A stretch of 64,000 bases of DNA from Paramylibacter ulvae (lineage in GTDB: Bacteria > Pseudomonadota > Alphaproteobacteria > Rhodobacterales > Rhodobacteraceae), in contig NZ_BMZF01000009.1 of the NCBI RefSeq assembly GCF_014652655.1, positions 55,021 through 119,020 of the forward strand, in the 5' to 3' direction. The position numbers were made by a program, and so were the translations under genes. Each line of letters starts with the position of its first letter. Positions within the stretch are counted from its first letter, which is position 1. Positions 38,199 to 48,491 of this stretch are shown here, piece after piece. The notes under the pieces were generated by a model. It was not told the origin of the DNA. It did not search any database and saw only the letters and a list, made by a program, of their open reading frames with translations.

Positions 38199-39491
38199 AT
38201 GGCAAAACAAGGTTTAGAGGCACGCAAAGCAGCTGCAAAGTTATTGAACGCGGTGCTGAATGAGCAACGTTTGTTGTCCGAGGTGTTGGATCGTCGTGAT
38301 GGTCCACTGGTTGGGTTAGCACCAGCAGAACGCGCACGCGCGCAATCATTGGCAACAACAACTTTGCGATACCTTGGACGGCTTGACGCCGTTTTGGCAC
38401 GGTTTTTAACCAAACGCCCGCCGCCCGCAGTTCATAATATCCTGCGTCTTTGTGCCGCCGAATTGTTGATTGATGGCATTGCGCCACATGGAGCGGTTGA
38501 TGCGGCTGTCACCTTGGTCAAAAGTAATCGCCGCACCAGCCATTTTTCTGGGCTAACCAATGCGGTTGCGCGAAAATTGGTGGCCGATGGTGCACAGCAT
38601 TTTGACGGACAAGCGCCACAGCATCTACCAAAAGAATTCCGTCAGCATATGATAGGCATTTATGGTCGCGAAATCACCGATGCAATCGAAGCTGCACATG
38701 AACAGGGCGCACCTGTTGATATTTCGCTCAAGGATGCATCGCGGTTGGATGAATTCGCTGATCGGTTGGATGCTGAAATCCTGCCCACGGGTGGGCTGCG
38801 GATGTATCACAATGCACAGATATCCGCACTCGATGGATTTGATGCGGGCGATTGGTGGATACAAGATGCCGCCGCAACAATCCCAGCGCGATGCTTTGGT
38901 GATTTGTCGGGCAAGCGGGTGTTGGATTTATGCGCCGCGCCCGGTGGTAAAACCATGCAATTGGCCGCGATGGGCGCGGATGTGACATCCCTTGATATAT
39001 CGAACTATCGCATGAAACGTGTGCGTGAAAATTTGAAACGCACGGGGTTGATTTCCAATTTGGTTGTTGCAGATGCGATGGAATGGGAACCAGATATGCA
39101 GTTTGATGCAATATTGATCGACGCACCCTGCTCGGCGACGGGCACAGTGCGCCGCCATCCAGATTTGCCGCTGTTGATAGATCAGTTGAACTTATTTGCG
39201 CTGGTTGAATTGCAACAGGCAATGGTGTCCAAGGCGCTGACATGGTTAAAACCAAGCGGTGAAATCGTGTTCAGTACCTGTTCATTATTTGCCGAAGAAG
39301 GCGAAGATCAATCCGATTGGTTGGTTGCGGGAGACAATGGATTAACCCATCAATCATTGGCGTCGGCGGATTTGGGATTGCCAAGTGATGCCGCCACAGC
39401 AAACGGTGATTTACGGCTTCGCCCCGATTTTTGGGCGGCAGAGGGCGGCATGGATGGATTTTTCGTAGCAAAATTTCAGATGAACGCGTAA
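38199..39491 (+). CDS. rsmB: RsmB/NOP-family 16S rRNA (cytosine-C5) methyltransferase
   Basis: A 430-residue SAM-dependent methyltransferase. An N-terminal NusB-like helical domain (about residues 1-140) is followed by the Rossmann methyltransferase with CAAPGGKTMQLAAMGADVTSLD, motif IV DAPCSATG and motif VI FSTCSLF, whose two cysteines act in catalysis and release. It opens a plus-strand run with heparinase, purH and lspA; this order is familiar in Rhodobacteraceae. Confidence 0.92.
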   Translation: MAKQGLEARKAAAKLLNAVLNEQRLLSEVLDRRDGPLVGLAPAERARAQSLATTTLRYLGRLDAVLARFLTKRPPPAVHNILRLCAAELLIDGIAPHGAVDAAVTLVKSNRRTSHFSGLTNAVARKLVADGAQHFDGQAPQHLPKEFRQHMIGIYGREITDAIEAAHEQGAPVDISLKDASRLDEFADRLDAEILPTGGLRMYHNAQISALDGFDAGDWWIQDAAATIPARCFGDLSGKRVLDLCAAPGGKTMQLAAMGADVTSLDISNYRMKRVRENLKRTGLISNLVVADAMEWEPDMQFDAILIDAPCSATGTVRRHPDLPLLIDQLNLFALVELQQAMVSKALTWLKPSGEIVFSTCSLFAEEGEDQSDWLVAGDNGLTHQSLASADLGLPSDAATANGDLRLRPDFWAAEGGMDGFFVAKFQMNA

Positions 39492-39545
39492 ACTTGTCAA
39501 AATAACGCGCCAAGTAAACTGGCGGATAACAACAGGCAGCGCATC

Positions 39546-41180
39546 ATGGGGTTTATCGGAACTGATATTGGCAATGCTATTGCGGCGCAATTAACCCGTT
39601 TCGCGCGCCCTGCCAAAGCGTTCGTTTCATATCCACAGCCAAAATCAATTGGTTTACCCAATCGCGGGATGCAATTGATTTCTGGAAATTTTTTATTCGC
39701 AGGTGAACTGGTTGTCGTGCCAGATGGTTCCATTTGGGATGCCGAACCAAAAACATCTGCATTCGCGAAGGACATCCACGGGTTTGCGTGGCTGGATGAT
39801 TTGGTGGCACTTGGCACCAAGGACAGCAAAGCAATATCAAAAGATTGGCTCTGGCATTGGATTGAACATTGCGGATCTGGCGCTGGCGCTGGCTGGTCGC
39901 CACACATCACAGGGCGGCGTGTGATCCGTTGGGTCAATCATGCGTTGTTGCTGTTGCAAGGCGAACCTGCTGAACGTTCCGTACAGTATTTCAAATCCTT
40001 GGGTCATCAGGCCAGTTTTCTGTCGCGGCGATGGAAAGCAGCACCCGTTGGATTACCACGGTTCGAGGCATTGGTTGGCTTGGTTTATTGTGGGCTCGCG
40101 CTTGAAACAAAGACGAACCTTTTGGAACCCGCGTTGCGCTCGTTGGGTGCGGAATGCCAGAAAAGCATTCAAAGCGATGGCAGCATTCAGTCGCGCAATC
40201 CAGAGGAATTGTTGCAAATTTTCACCCTGTTAACGTGGGCGGCTCAATCGTTAAGTGATGCGGGGCACGTTCCACACCGCGAACATCTGTTGGCAATGGA
40301 ACGTATCGTGCCAACGCTGCGCGCGTTGCGGTTGGGCGATGGGGGATTGGTGTATTTCCACGGTGGTGGACGTGGACGCGAAGGGTTGCTAGATCAAACG
40401 CTGGCGGATGCGAGCATTCGTCTTGATGCCTATCCGCTGGGGGGTATGGGTTACGCACGGCTTTCACAGTCGGGTGTCACTGTTTTGGTGGATACAGGGG
40501 ATCAGCCCACGGGTGCATTGGCGCATAACAGCCCACTTGCGTTTGAAGTATCGGCCGGAAAATATCCGATATTCGTAAATGTCGGACCCGGGCATTATTA
40601 TGGCGAAGAATGGCATTCGGCCAGCGCAGAGGTGGGTGCGCATAATACCGTTTCAATTCTTGGCAAAGCGCCTGAAAAAAATGCAGAGATGGGTAAGAAT
40701 GGCGAAATTCCCCGCCCTGTTGTTACGCATAGCGAAAACGAAGAATATCAAATGCTAGTCTGTAAACACAGCGGATATGTACACACACATGGACTGGAAC
40801 ATTTTCGCACGATTGATGTGGCGCGAAATGGGCGCATCATCCGTGGGCGCGATCGTTTGGTCGCCGAAGGCGCGGATGCCACCAATCGGTTCGACAATTG
40901 GATGACGTTTCACGGCAAATATTCCATGCCGATAAACGCTCATTTTCATATCCATCCCGATGTGGATGCACAAATTGGCATGAACGGACGCGCGGTTTCA
41001 TTGCATTTGCCCGACGGAACGGTCTGGGTTTTCCAAAGCAAGAATTCAAAAATCGAAATTCAAGACAGCGCATATGTCGAAGATGGCCGATTAAAAATGC
41101 GTGCGACCAAACAGATTGTGGTAACTTCGCAAGCAACCGATTATGAGGGCAGCATAAGTTGGAGCCTGACCCGCGGATAA
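39546..41180 (+). CDS. heparinase II/III family protein
   Basis: A 544-residue protein with an N-terminal alpha/alpha-toroid region and a C-terminal heparinase II/III-like beta-sandwich ([39 protein letters not shown]). The family contains polysaccharide lyases, but the members placed beside purH in alphaproteobacteria have no proven substrate and lack a clear signal peptide here, so a cell-envelope role is only a guess. It lies 54 bases after rsmB and 55 before purH. Confidence 0.88.
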   Translation: MGFIGTDIGNAIAAQLTRFARPAKAFVSYPQPKSIGLPNRGMQLISGNFLFAGELVVVPDGSIWDAEPKTSAFAKDIHGFAWLDDLVALGTKDSKAISKDWLWHWIEHCGSGAGAGWSPHITGRRVIRWVNHALLLLQGEPAERSVQYFKSLGHQASFLSRRWKAAPVGLPRFEALVGLVYCGLALETKTNLLEPALRSLGAECQKSIQSDGSIQSRNPEELLQIFTLLTWAAQSLSDAGHVPHREHLLAMERIVPTLRALRLGDGGLVYFHGGGRGREGLLDQTLADASIRLDAYPLGGMGYARLSQSGVTVLVDTGDQPTGALAHNSPLAFEVSAGKYPIFVNVGPGHYYGEEWHSASAEVGAHNTVSILGKAPEKNAEMGKNGEIPRPVVTHSENEEYQMLVCKHSGYVHTHGLEHFRTIDVARNGRIIRGRDRLVAEGADATNRFDNWMTFHGKYSMPINAHFHIHPDVDAQIGMNGRAVSLHLPDGTVWVFQSKNSKIEIQDSAYVEDGRLKMRATKQIVVTSQATDYEGSISWSLTRG

Positions 41181-41235
41181 TGCGGGTTTGCTTGGCCAAT
41201 CTGCATTGGTCGGGCATCATGACAAAGGAATGGAA

Positions 41236-42828
41236 ATGTCAAACGACCTTGTGAAAATGCGCCGCGCGCTGCTGTCTGTATCTGATAAAACGGGGCTGAT
41301 TGATTTGGCCAAAGCGTTGAATGACAAGGGCGTGGAGTTATTGTCCACAGGTGGTACCGCCGCCGTAATTCGTGAAGCTGGCCTGCCTGTCAAAGACGTT
41401 TCCGAAATAACTAGTTTTCCCGAAATGATGGATGGGCGCGTGAAAACACTGCACCCAATGGTACATGGTGGATTGCTCGCACTTCGCGATAACAAAGACC
41501 ACGTTGCCGCAATGGATGAACATGGAATTGGTGCGATCGATCTGTTGGTTGTGAACTTGTACCCGTTCGAGGAAACTGTGGCAAAGGGTGGCGATTACGA
41601 GGATTGCATCGAAAACATTGATATCGGTGGCCCTGCGATGATCCGTGCGGCATCCAAAAACCATGGTTTTGTCACCACGGTTGTTGATGTTGAAGATTAT
41701 GCGCGTTTGTTGGAACAACTTGATGCAAACGATGGTGCTACATCACTGGCGTTCCGCCAAGAACTTGCACAAATCGCATATGCGCGCACAGCTGCATATG
41801 ATGCGGCCGTTTCCACATGGATGGCCGATGCGATTGGCAATAACGCACCACGTCGCCGCGCAATCGCGGGCACGTTCGTGCAAGAAATGCGTTACGGTGA
41901 AAACCCACATCAAACCGCAAGCTTTTATTCCGATGGATCAACCCGCGCGGGCGTTTCAACCGCCAAGCAACATCAAGGTAAAGAGCTTTCATACAATAAT
42001 ATCAATGATACGGATGCGGCATTTGAATTGGTTGGCGAATTTGATCCAGCAGATGGCCCAGCGGTTGCGATTATCAAACACGCAAACCCATGTGGTGTAT
42101 CACGCGGTGCCACATTGGTCGAGGCGTATGAAAACGCATATAACTGTGATCGAACATCTGCGTTTGGTGGGATCGTTGCATTGAACACAACGCTAGACGC
42201 CGAAACCGCAACCAAGATCGTTGAGATTTTCACCGAAGTGGTGATCGCCCCCGATGTGACGGATGAGGCCAAGGCAATTTTTGCAGCCAAGAAAAACCTG
42301 CGATTGTTAACAACCGGTGGTTTGCCAGATGTGAAATCAGGCGGGCAAACTTGGCGTCAGGTATCGGGTGGATATCTGATTCAGGATCGTGATAACGGCG
42401 CTATAGATTTGGAAGATCTCAAGGTTGTGACCAAACGCGCACCAAGTGATCAAGAAATGCAAGACATGCTATTCGCATGGAAGGTTGCAAAACACGTGAA
42501 ATCAAACGCGATTATATATGTGAAAGACGGTGCAACGGTTGGTGTCGGCGCTGGGCAAATGAGCCGTGTTGATTCCACACGTATCGCCGCACGCAAATCC
42601 GAAGATATGGCAGAAGCAATGGGTATGGATGCGCCATTAACGCAAGGGTCGGTTGTGGCATCTGATGCGTTTTTCCCGTTTTCGGATGGGTTGCTTGCGG
42701 CGGCGGCCGCTGGTGCAACTGCGATCATTCAACCTGGTGGTTCCATGCGCGATGACGAAGTGATCAAGGCCGCGGATGATGCAGGGCTTGCAATGGTGTT
42801 CACTGGCATGCGCCATTTCCGCCACTGA
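41236..42828 (+). CDS. purH: bifunctional AICAR formyltransferase / IMP cyclohydrolase
   Basis: A 530-residue enzyme for the last two steps of IMP synthesis. The N-terminal IMP cyclohydrolase domain has SVSDKTGL and [14 protein letters not shown]; the C-terminal transformylase has the conserved IIKHANPCG and [10 protein letters not shown]. Frame upstream to 41188 is open; of two close ATGs (41230, 41236) the second has AAAGGA at proper spacing and starts the family-typical sequence. It is followed 3 bases later by lspA. Confidence 0.97.
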   Translation: MSNDLVKMRRALLSVSDKTGLIDLAKALNDKGVELLSTGGTAAVIREAGLPVKDVSEITSFPEMMDGRVKTLHPMVHGGLLALRDNKDHVAAMDEHGIGAIDLLVVNLYPFEETVAKGGDYEDCIENIDIGGPAMIRAASKNHGFVTTVVDVEDYARLLEQLDANDGATSLAFRQELAQIAYARTAAYDAAVSTWMADAIGNNAPRRRAIAGTFVQEMRYGENPHQTASFYSDGSTRAGVSTAKQHQGKELSYNNINDTDAAFELVGEFDPADGPAVAIIKHANPCGVSRGATLVEAYENAYNCDRTSAFGGIVALNTTLDAETATKIVEIFTEVVIAPDVTDEAKAIFAAKKNLRLLTTGGLPDVKSGGQTWRQVSGGYLIQDRDNGAIDLEDLKVVTKRAPSDQEMQDMLFAWKVAKHVKSNAIIYVKDGATVGVGAGQMSRVDSTRIAARKSEDMAEAMGMDAPLTQGSVVASDAFFPFSDGLLAAAAAGATAIIQPGGSMRDDEVIKAADDAGLAMVFTGMRHFRH

Positions 42829-42831
42829 TCC

Positions 42832-43299
42832 ATGATACCACGCGCCCTTATCATCGCTGCAATCACGTTTTTGATTGATCAATTTACCAAATGGTACGTC
42901 GTTTGGCATCTGGATTTGATCAATCAGCGCGCGATTGATGTGTTGCCGCCCGTGTTGAATTTTCGCATGGGCTGGAATGAGGGCATTAATTTTGGATTGA
43001 TGTCTGGTCTGTCGGCAAGATGGTTTTTGATCATTCTGGCGATGGGCATCAGCATCGGTATATTGATTTGGGCGCGTCAATTTACGGGATGGTTGGCGGC
43101 GGCATTGGTTGGATTGATCGTGGGCGGTGCAATGGGTAATGCGCTTGATCGTGTTTTGCACGGCGCCGTTGCCGATTTTTTAAACATGTCATGTTGTGGG
43201 TTTTACAATCCATATTCATTCAATGTGGCAGACATCTGGGTTTTCGCCGGTGCCATTGGATTAATAATCTTTGGCGAACGGTTGCCCAAACGGGCGTGA
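42832..43299 (+). CDS. lspA: lipoprotein signal peptidase
   Basis: A 155-residue inner-membrane aspartic protease that removes signal peptides from prolipoproteins after lipidation. Four membrane helices and the two catalytic aspartates, Asp115 in GAVADFL and Asp134 in FNVADIWVF, are visible, with GNALDR between. It starts 3 bases after the purH stop, and the next gene encodes a likely lipoprotein. Confidence 0.95.
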   Translation: MIPRALIIAAITFLIDQFTKWYVVWHLDLINQRAIDVLPPVLNFRMGWNEGINFGLMSGLSARWFLIILAMGISIGILIWARQFTGWLAAALVGLIVGGAMGNALDRVLHGAVADFLNMSCCGFYNPYSFNVADIWVFAGAIGLIIFGERLPKRA

Positions 43300-43353
43300 C
43301 CTTTGATTTGAAATGCGTTAATGATGCTGCGAACAGGTAATTTAGGTTTGATA

Positions 43354-43854
43354 ATGATGGCGAAATCAGCGGTTATATTGGCAGGCATTGCTGTGTTTTC
43401 TTTGGCGGCATGTAGTGGCGCTGGCAAAAGCAGTAAAGGCCCAGATGAATTTGCCGTGGTGCCAACTAAACCTTTAACCATGCCCGATGATTTGAACGCA
43501 TTGCCAGAGCCACGTCCCGGCGCGCTCAGCCGTGTTGATCAAGAACCAAACAAAGATGCGGTTGCCGCACTTGGTGGGAATGGCGCCGCATTAGACGGAA
43601 ATCTGATCCGTTCCAGCGAACAGACATTATTGCGCAGCGCTCAGCGGTACGGTGTTGATCCATCCATCCGATCAACCCTTGCGACCGAAGATTTGAAACA
43701 GCGCAAAGACAATCCGCCGCGCGTTTTGGAACGCCTCGCTGGGTACAGCAGCACAATCCGAGCCTATACTAAATTTGAGTTAGACGCAGATCGTGAATTG
43801 ATACGTTTGCGCCGTTTGGGCGTACGCACACCAACGGCACCACCCGCCGAATAA
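43354..43854 (+). CDS. DUF3035 lipoprotein
   Basis: A protein of about 166 residues with a signal peptide and lipobox (FSLAAC), then a Pro-rich segment (PTKPLTMPDDLNALPEPRPG) characteristic of DUF3035, common beside lspA in Rhodobacterales. Function is unknown. Start choice: ATG at 43354 (or 43357) begins the signal peptide after a TTTAGG; the frame is open to 43321. Confidence 0.82.
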   Translation: MMAKSAVILAGIAVFSLAACSGAGKSSKGPDEFAVVPTKPLTMPDDLNALPEPRPGALSRVDQEPNKDAVAALGGNGAALDGNLIRSSEQTLLRSAQRYGVDPSIRSTLATEDLKQRKDNPPRVLERLAGYSSTIRAYTKFELDADRELIRLRRLGVRTPTAPPAE

Positions 43855-43938
43855 AATTATTCTCACATTCGCGTAAGTTGGGCTTGCATCATTCAGGTGG
43901 TGCAATACGTTTGGCGTGAAATAACCTTCGGAGCAAAT

Positions 43939-45282
43939 ATGTTCATTCGTCGCCTTTTCGTCGTTGTGACGACATTGATAATTCCCACTTTTGCCATGGC
44001 AGACAATGAAAATGTCACCACGTTTATGTTGGACAACGGTATGCAAGGGGTGGTGATCGAAGACCACCGCGCACCTGTTGTGACACATATGGTCTGGTAC
44101 AAGGTAGGCGCCGCAGACGAAGCGCCCGGAAAATCGGGCATTGCACATTTCTTGGAACATTTGTTGTTCAAGGGAACGGATAAAATGGAAGCGGGTGAAT
44201 TTTCACAGATTGTTGCTGCCAATGGTGGTTCGGAAAATGCATTCACCAATCAGGATTATACAGGATACTTCCAACGTATCGCGGCGGATCGATTGCCATT
44301 GATGATGGAACTCGAATCGGATCGTATGCAGGGGTTGAAATTGACCCAAGAAGAAGTGTTGCCCGAACGCGATGTAATTATCGAAGAACGCAATTCGCGC
44401 ACCGAAAGCAACCCAAGCGCGTTGTTTAGCGAACACCGCACGGCGTTGATGTATGACAATCACCCATACGGCATTCCTGTGATTGGCTGGATGCATGAAA
44501 TGCAACAGCTAAGCCGCGAGGACGCGCTAGCATTTTACAAAACCTATTATGCGCCAAACAATGCAATTTTGATTGTTGCAGGCGATGTAGAACCTGACGA
44601 GGTTAAGGAATTAGCCCAGAATTATTATGGCGCATTGACACCATCAACAACGATTCCCGAACGCGTTCGCCCCGCAGAACCACCCCATCGCGCCGCTGTA
44701 CGCACCGTGTTTGAAGATCCGCGTGTGCGCCAACCATATGTCATTCGTAACTATGCTGCGACAAACCGTAAGGCTGGCGATCAAAAAGAGGCGGCGGCAC
44801 TGACCCTGTTTGTGGAACTGTTTGGCGGTTCAGGTGTGACTTCGTTTATGGGGCAGCGCATGCAGTTGGACAAAAAGATTTCGATCAACCAAGCAGCATT
44901 TTACGATGGCGTTTCATATGATCCAACTTCGCTCGGGATCTACGCCGTGCCCGCGCCTGGGGTTGGCTTGACCGAACTGGAGTCAGAGCTAGACGCAACT
45001 ATTGCTGCTTTCTTAGAAGAGGGAGTGGATACCGACCATTTGGCCCGTTTGAAAACGCAAATTGCCGCCTCTGAAATTTATGCGCTTGATGATCAAAGTG
45101 GGCTTGCCCGCCGATACGGCGAGGCATTGACCGCAGGCTTAACAATCGAAGATGTACAAGGTTGGTCGGATGCACTTCAAGCGGTCACCCCTGACGATAT
45201 CATGAATGCCGCCCGCAATGTGTTGAACGACAAAGCATCCGTAACAGGATGGTTGGTGGCAGATAAGGAATCCGCAAAATGA
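43939..45282 (+). CDS. M16 family zinc metalloprotease (catalytic partner)
   Basis: A 447-residue periplasmic pitrilysin-type protease with signal peptide (ending AMA). The inverted zinc motif HxxEH is present as HFLEH (residues 70-74), and the third ligand Glu lies in the ERDVIIEERNSR region, so it should be active. It starts at 43939 after CGGAG; the open frame to 43897 is not used. Its stop overlaps the start of the second M16 gene by 4 bases, implying a fixed 1:1 partner. Confidence 0.92.
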   Translation: MFIRRLFVVVTTLIIPTFAMADNENVTTFMLDNGMQGVVIEDHRAPVVTHMVWYKVGAADEAPGKSGIAHFLEHLLFKGTDKMEAGEFSQIVAANGGSENAFTNQDYTGYFQRIAADRLPLMMELESDRMQGLKLTQEEVLPERDVIIEERNSRTESNPSALFSEHRTALMYDNHPYGIPVIGWMHEMQQLSREDALAFYKTYYAPNNAILIVAGDVEPDEVKELAQNYYGALTPSTTIPERVRPAEPPHRAAVRTVFEDPRVRQPYVIRNYAATNRKAGDQKEAAALTLFVELFGGSGVTSFMGQRMQLDKKISINQAAFYDGVSYDPTSLGIYAVPAPGVGLTELESELDATIAAFLEEGVDTDHLARLKTQIAASEIYALDDQSGLARRYGEALTAGLTIEDVQGWSDALQAVTPDDIMNAARNVLNDKASVTGWLVADKESAK

Positions 45283-46592
45283 TCCGTGTTTTTATAAGTT
45301 GCATCGTATTTTTCATCACGGCAATTCCAAGTTTTGCAGAGGTGAAAATCCAAGAAGTCACCTCGCCAAATGGTATCAAGGCGTGGTTGGTGTCTGAGCC
45401 GTCTATTCCCATGATCGCATTCGACATCGCGTTTCGCGGTGGTGCCAGTTTGGATAATGATGAGAAAAGCGGTGCGACATACCTGATGGCCGCAACATTG
45501 GAAGAGGGTACAGGCGACATGGACGCAGCTGCATTCTTGCGTGCATCTGAAAGTATGGCCGCACGATTTGGGTTTAGTGCGAGCCGCGATTCGGTTTCCA
45601 TCACCGCAGAAGTTTTGAAATCAAATGCAGCAGAAGCATTGGATTTGTTAAAACAAGCGATCACAAAGCCCGCATTTAACAAGGTAGCCGTTGATCGCGT
45701 AAAGGGACAAATTTTATCTGGGCTTGCATCAGATGAAACCGACCCTGATGCCATTGCGGGCAAAGCGATGCGCGAATTGTCATTCCCAAATCACCCTTAT
45801 GCACGTGGTAAAGAGGGCACCATTGAAACGGTTCAAACCTTAACACCTGATGATATGCGTGTTGCGCATCAAAACGCTATGGCGCTTGATCGTATCTTTA
45901 TCGGTGTTGTTGGTGACGTCACCGCCGAAGAACTTGGCCCGATGTTGGATATATTGTTGGGAGATTTACCCGCGACTGGTGCGCCGATGCCAACCAAAAC
46001 ACCGTTTGGCGCAACGGGTGGTACAACGGTTGTTGAATTCGATACACCACAAGCACAGGCATTATGGGCGCAAGCGGGACTTGATCGCCATGATCCCGAT
46101 TTTTTCGCAGCCTATGTAATGAACCGCATCTTGGGTGGCGGCGGATTTACTTCACGCCTGACGGAAGAGGTGCGTGAAAAACGTGGCCTTACCTATGGTG
46201 TTTATTCCTATATCGCGTCTGGAGAATTTGGTGATTACATTGGCGGGTCTGTCGCATCGGCCAACGGGCGCATCAAAGAAGCATTGGATGTTATTCGCGT
46301 TGAGTGGGCACGCATGGCCGATAGTGGCGTAACGGCGGATGAATTGGAGGCGGCGAAAACATATTTAACCGGCGCATATCCATTGCGGTTCGACGGCAAC
46401 AGCCAAATCGCGGGCATTTTAGCAGGAATGCAATCGCAAGATTTGCCCATTGATTACATTGCCACGCGCAATGATCAGGTCAACGCGGTGACGATGGATG
46501 ACGTGTCGCGTGTGGCAAAACGATTGTTAAAAACGGATGAATTGCGTTTTGTTGTGGTTGGCAAACCAGAGGGCGTTGCGAGTACAGATTGA
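45279..46592 (+). CDS. M16 family protein (non-catalytic partner)
   Basis: A 437-residue M16 protein with signal peptide (ending SFA). At the place of HxxEH it has YLMAATLEEG, so the zinc site is missing, while the substrate-binding region with Arg and Tyr (REKRGLTYGVYSY) is kept. This matches the inactive subunit of two-chain M16B proteases. It is coupled to the active subunit gene by a 4-base overlap. Confidence 0.92.
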   Translation: MIRVFISCIVFFITAIPSFAEVKIQEVTSPNGIKAWLVSEPSIPMIAFDIAFRGGASLDNDEKSGATYLMAATLEEGTGDMDAAAFLRASESMAARFGFSASRDSVSITAEVLKSNAAEALDLLKQAITKPAFNKVAVDRVKGQILSGLASDETDPDAIAGKAMRELSFPNHPYARGKEGTIETVQTLTPDDMRVAHQNAMALDRIFIGVVGDVTAEELGPMLDILLGDLPATGAPMPTKTPFGATGGTTVVEFDTPQAQALWAQAGLDRHDPDFFAAYVMNRILGGGGFTSRLTEEVREKRGLTYGVYSYIASGEFGDYIGGSVASANGRIKEALDVIRVEWARMADSGVTADELEAAKTYLTGAYPLRFDGNSQIAGILAGMQSQDLPIDYIATRNDQVNAVTMDDVSRVAKRLLKTDELRFVVVGKPEGVASTD

Positions 46593-46640
46593 TCTGATTG
46601 TTATGGCGTGAGTACATTGGTTTATGCTATCCCTAGTGGT

Positions 46641-48491
46641 ATGAGCCAAGCAAATCCCAATATAAGCGCAAATCAACCGCAAATCCGCCAGTTGGACGAA
46701 GCGGCGGCGAATCGCATCGCTGCAGGGGAGGTTGTGGAACGGCCGAGTTCGGCGGTGAAGGAGTTGGTCGAAAACGCAATTGATGCACAGGCCACGCGTA
46801 TTGAAATCGCCTATGCGGATGGTGGAAAAACCTTGATCCGCGTGACCGATGATGGGCATGGCATCGCGCAAGATCAATTGGCGCTGGCATTGTCGCGCCA
46901 TGCAACATCGAAAATCGATGGGTCAGATTTGTTGAATATCCATACATTTGGGTTTCGCGGCGAGGCATTGCCATCCATGGGTGCTGTTGGTCGTTTGACG
47001 ATCACGTCACGCGCACAAGGTGCGGATAGTGCTGCGCAAATCGCGGTGAATGGTGGTGATATCGAATCCGTGCGACCAGCGGCATTGGCCAAAGGCAGCG
47101 TTGTTGAATTGCGCGATTTGTTTCATGCAACACCAGCGCGGCTCAAGTTTTTGCGCACGGATCGATCTGAATCGGGCGCGATCAGCGATGTTGTGAAACG
47201 TCTTGCGATGGCAGAACCCCATATCGGGTTTATCCTGCGCGATGTTTCGGGGGGGGGCGAGGGGCGCATCGTATTTCGCGCCGACCCATGCAATGGTGAT
47301 TTATTCGAAGCGTTGCATTCACGCCTGCGCACAATTTTGGGCAAAGAATTTGCTGAAAACTCCATTCTGATTGATGCTGAACGCGAGGGAATGACCCTGA
47401 CAGGTTACGCAAGTTTGCCAACCTATTCGCGTGGTGCTGCGGTGGCGCAATATCTGTTTATCAACGGGCGCCCCGTCAAAGACAAAGTTTTGATTGGCGC
47501 ATTGCGCGCTGCCTATTCCGATTTTCTAAGCCGCGATCGTTATCCGGCCGTTGCGTTATTTATCGAATGCGATCCAGAACGGGTGGATGTAAACGTGCAC
47601 CCTGCCAAGGCAGAGGTCCGTTTTCGCGAACCAGGCGTGGCACGAGGATTGCTGGTATCAGGTTTGCGCCATGCGTTGGCGGGGGCAGGGCACCGCGCAT
47701 CATCGACGGTGGCCGATGCAACGCTCGGAGCGTTTCGTCCAGAGCAACGCCCGACCGCGCCGATATATCAAATGGATCGCCCGTCGCAATCGGCGTTGCG
47801 GGTTAATCATATGGCGCAACAACAGGGGTTTAACGATTCTGTAACGGGGTATTCTGGCCGTGTGGAAATGCCAACAGATACGGTTCAGTTGGATGAAACA
47901 TCTCACGGGGATCATCCATTGGGTGCGGCGCGTGCACAAGTTCATGAAAATTACATTATTGCACAAACTAATGATGGCATGGTGATCGTGGATCAACATG
48001 CGGCGCATGAACGTTTAGTTTATGAAAAGCTGAAAAAACAGATGGCGCAAAATGGTGTTGCGGGGCAGGCTCTGTTGATCCCAGAAATCGTCGAATTGTC
48101 AGAATCTGATCGCCAAACGATTTTGGATGCAGCATCCCAGTTGGCAGAGTTTGCATTGGTTATCGAAGAATTTGGCGGCAATGCGGTGGCCGTGCGTGAA
48201 ACGCCCGCAATCTTGGGCGAGGTGAACGCCAAGGCAATGTTGCACGATATTTTGGACGAGTTGTCCGATCTAAACCAAACACAAAGCGTGAAAGATAAGA
48301 TCGAGGCGATATTGTCACGCGTTGCCTGTCACGGTTCCATTCGTTCTGGGCGCATTATGCGCGGCGAAGAAATGAACGCGTTGCTGCGCGAAATGGAGGT
48401 AACACCCCATTCGGGTCAGTGCAATCATGGCCGCCCGACATATGTTGAATTGAAACTGTCCGATATCGAACGATTGTTTGGGCGCACATGA
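46641..48491 (+). CDS. mutL: DNA mismatch repair protein MutL (endonuclease type)
   Basis: A 616-residue protein linking MutS recognition to strand removal. The GHKL ATPase has Glu in ELVENAIDA, DDGHGI and GFRGEALPS. The C-terminal domain carries DQHAAHERLVYE, which fits the DQHAx2Ex4E metal-binding nuclease motif, plus CHGSIRSG and QCNHGRP, so this MutL should nick DNA itself, as expected in bacteria without MutH. The start could also be GTG at 46608; ATG at 46641 is closer to the family start. It overlaps rmuC by 4 bases. Confidence 0.95.
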   Translation: MSQANPNISANQPQIRQLDEAAANRIAAGEVVERPSSAVKELVENAIDAQATRIEIAYADGGKTLIRVTDDGHGIAQDQLALALSRHATSKIDGSDLLNIHTFGFRGEALPSMGAVGRLTITSRAQGADSAAQIAVNGGDIESVRPAALAKGSVVELRDLFHATPARLKFLRTDRSESGAISDVVKRLAMAEPHIGFILRDVSGGGEGRIVFRADPCNGDLFEALHSRLRTILGKEFAENSILIDAEREGMTLTGYASLPTYSRGAAVAQYLFINGRPVKDKVLIGALRAAYSDFLSRDRYPAVALFIECDPERVDVNVHPAKAEVRFREPGVARGLLVSGLRHALAGAGHRASSTVADATLGAFRPEQRPTAPIYQMDRPSQSALRVNHMAQQQGFNDSVTGYSGRVEMPTDTVQLDETSHGDHPLGAARAQVHENYIIAQTNDGMVIVDQHAAHERLVYEKLKKQMAQNGVAGQALLIPEIVELSESDRQTILDAASQLAEFALVIEEFGGNAVAVRETPAILGEVNAKAMLHDILDELSDLNQTQSVKDKIEAILSRVACHGSIRSGRIMRGEEMNALLREMEVTPHSGQCNHGRPTYVELKLSDIERLFGRT

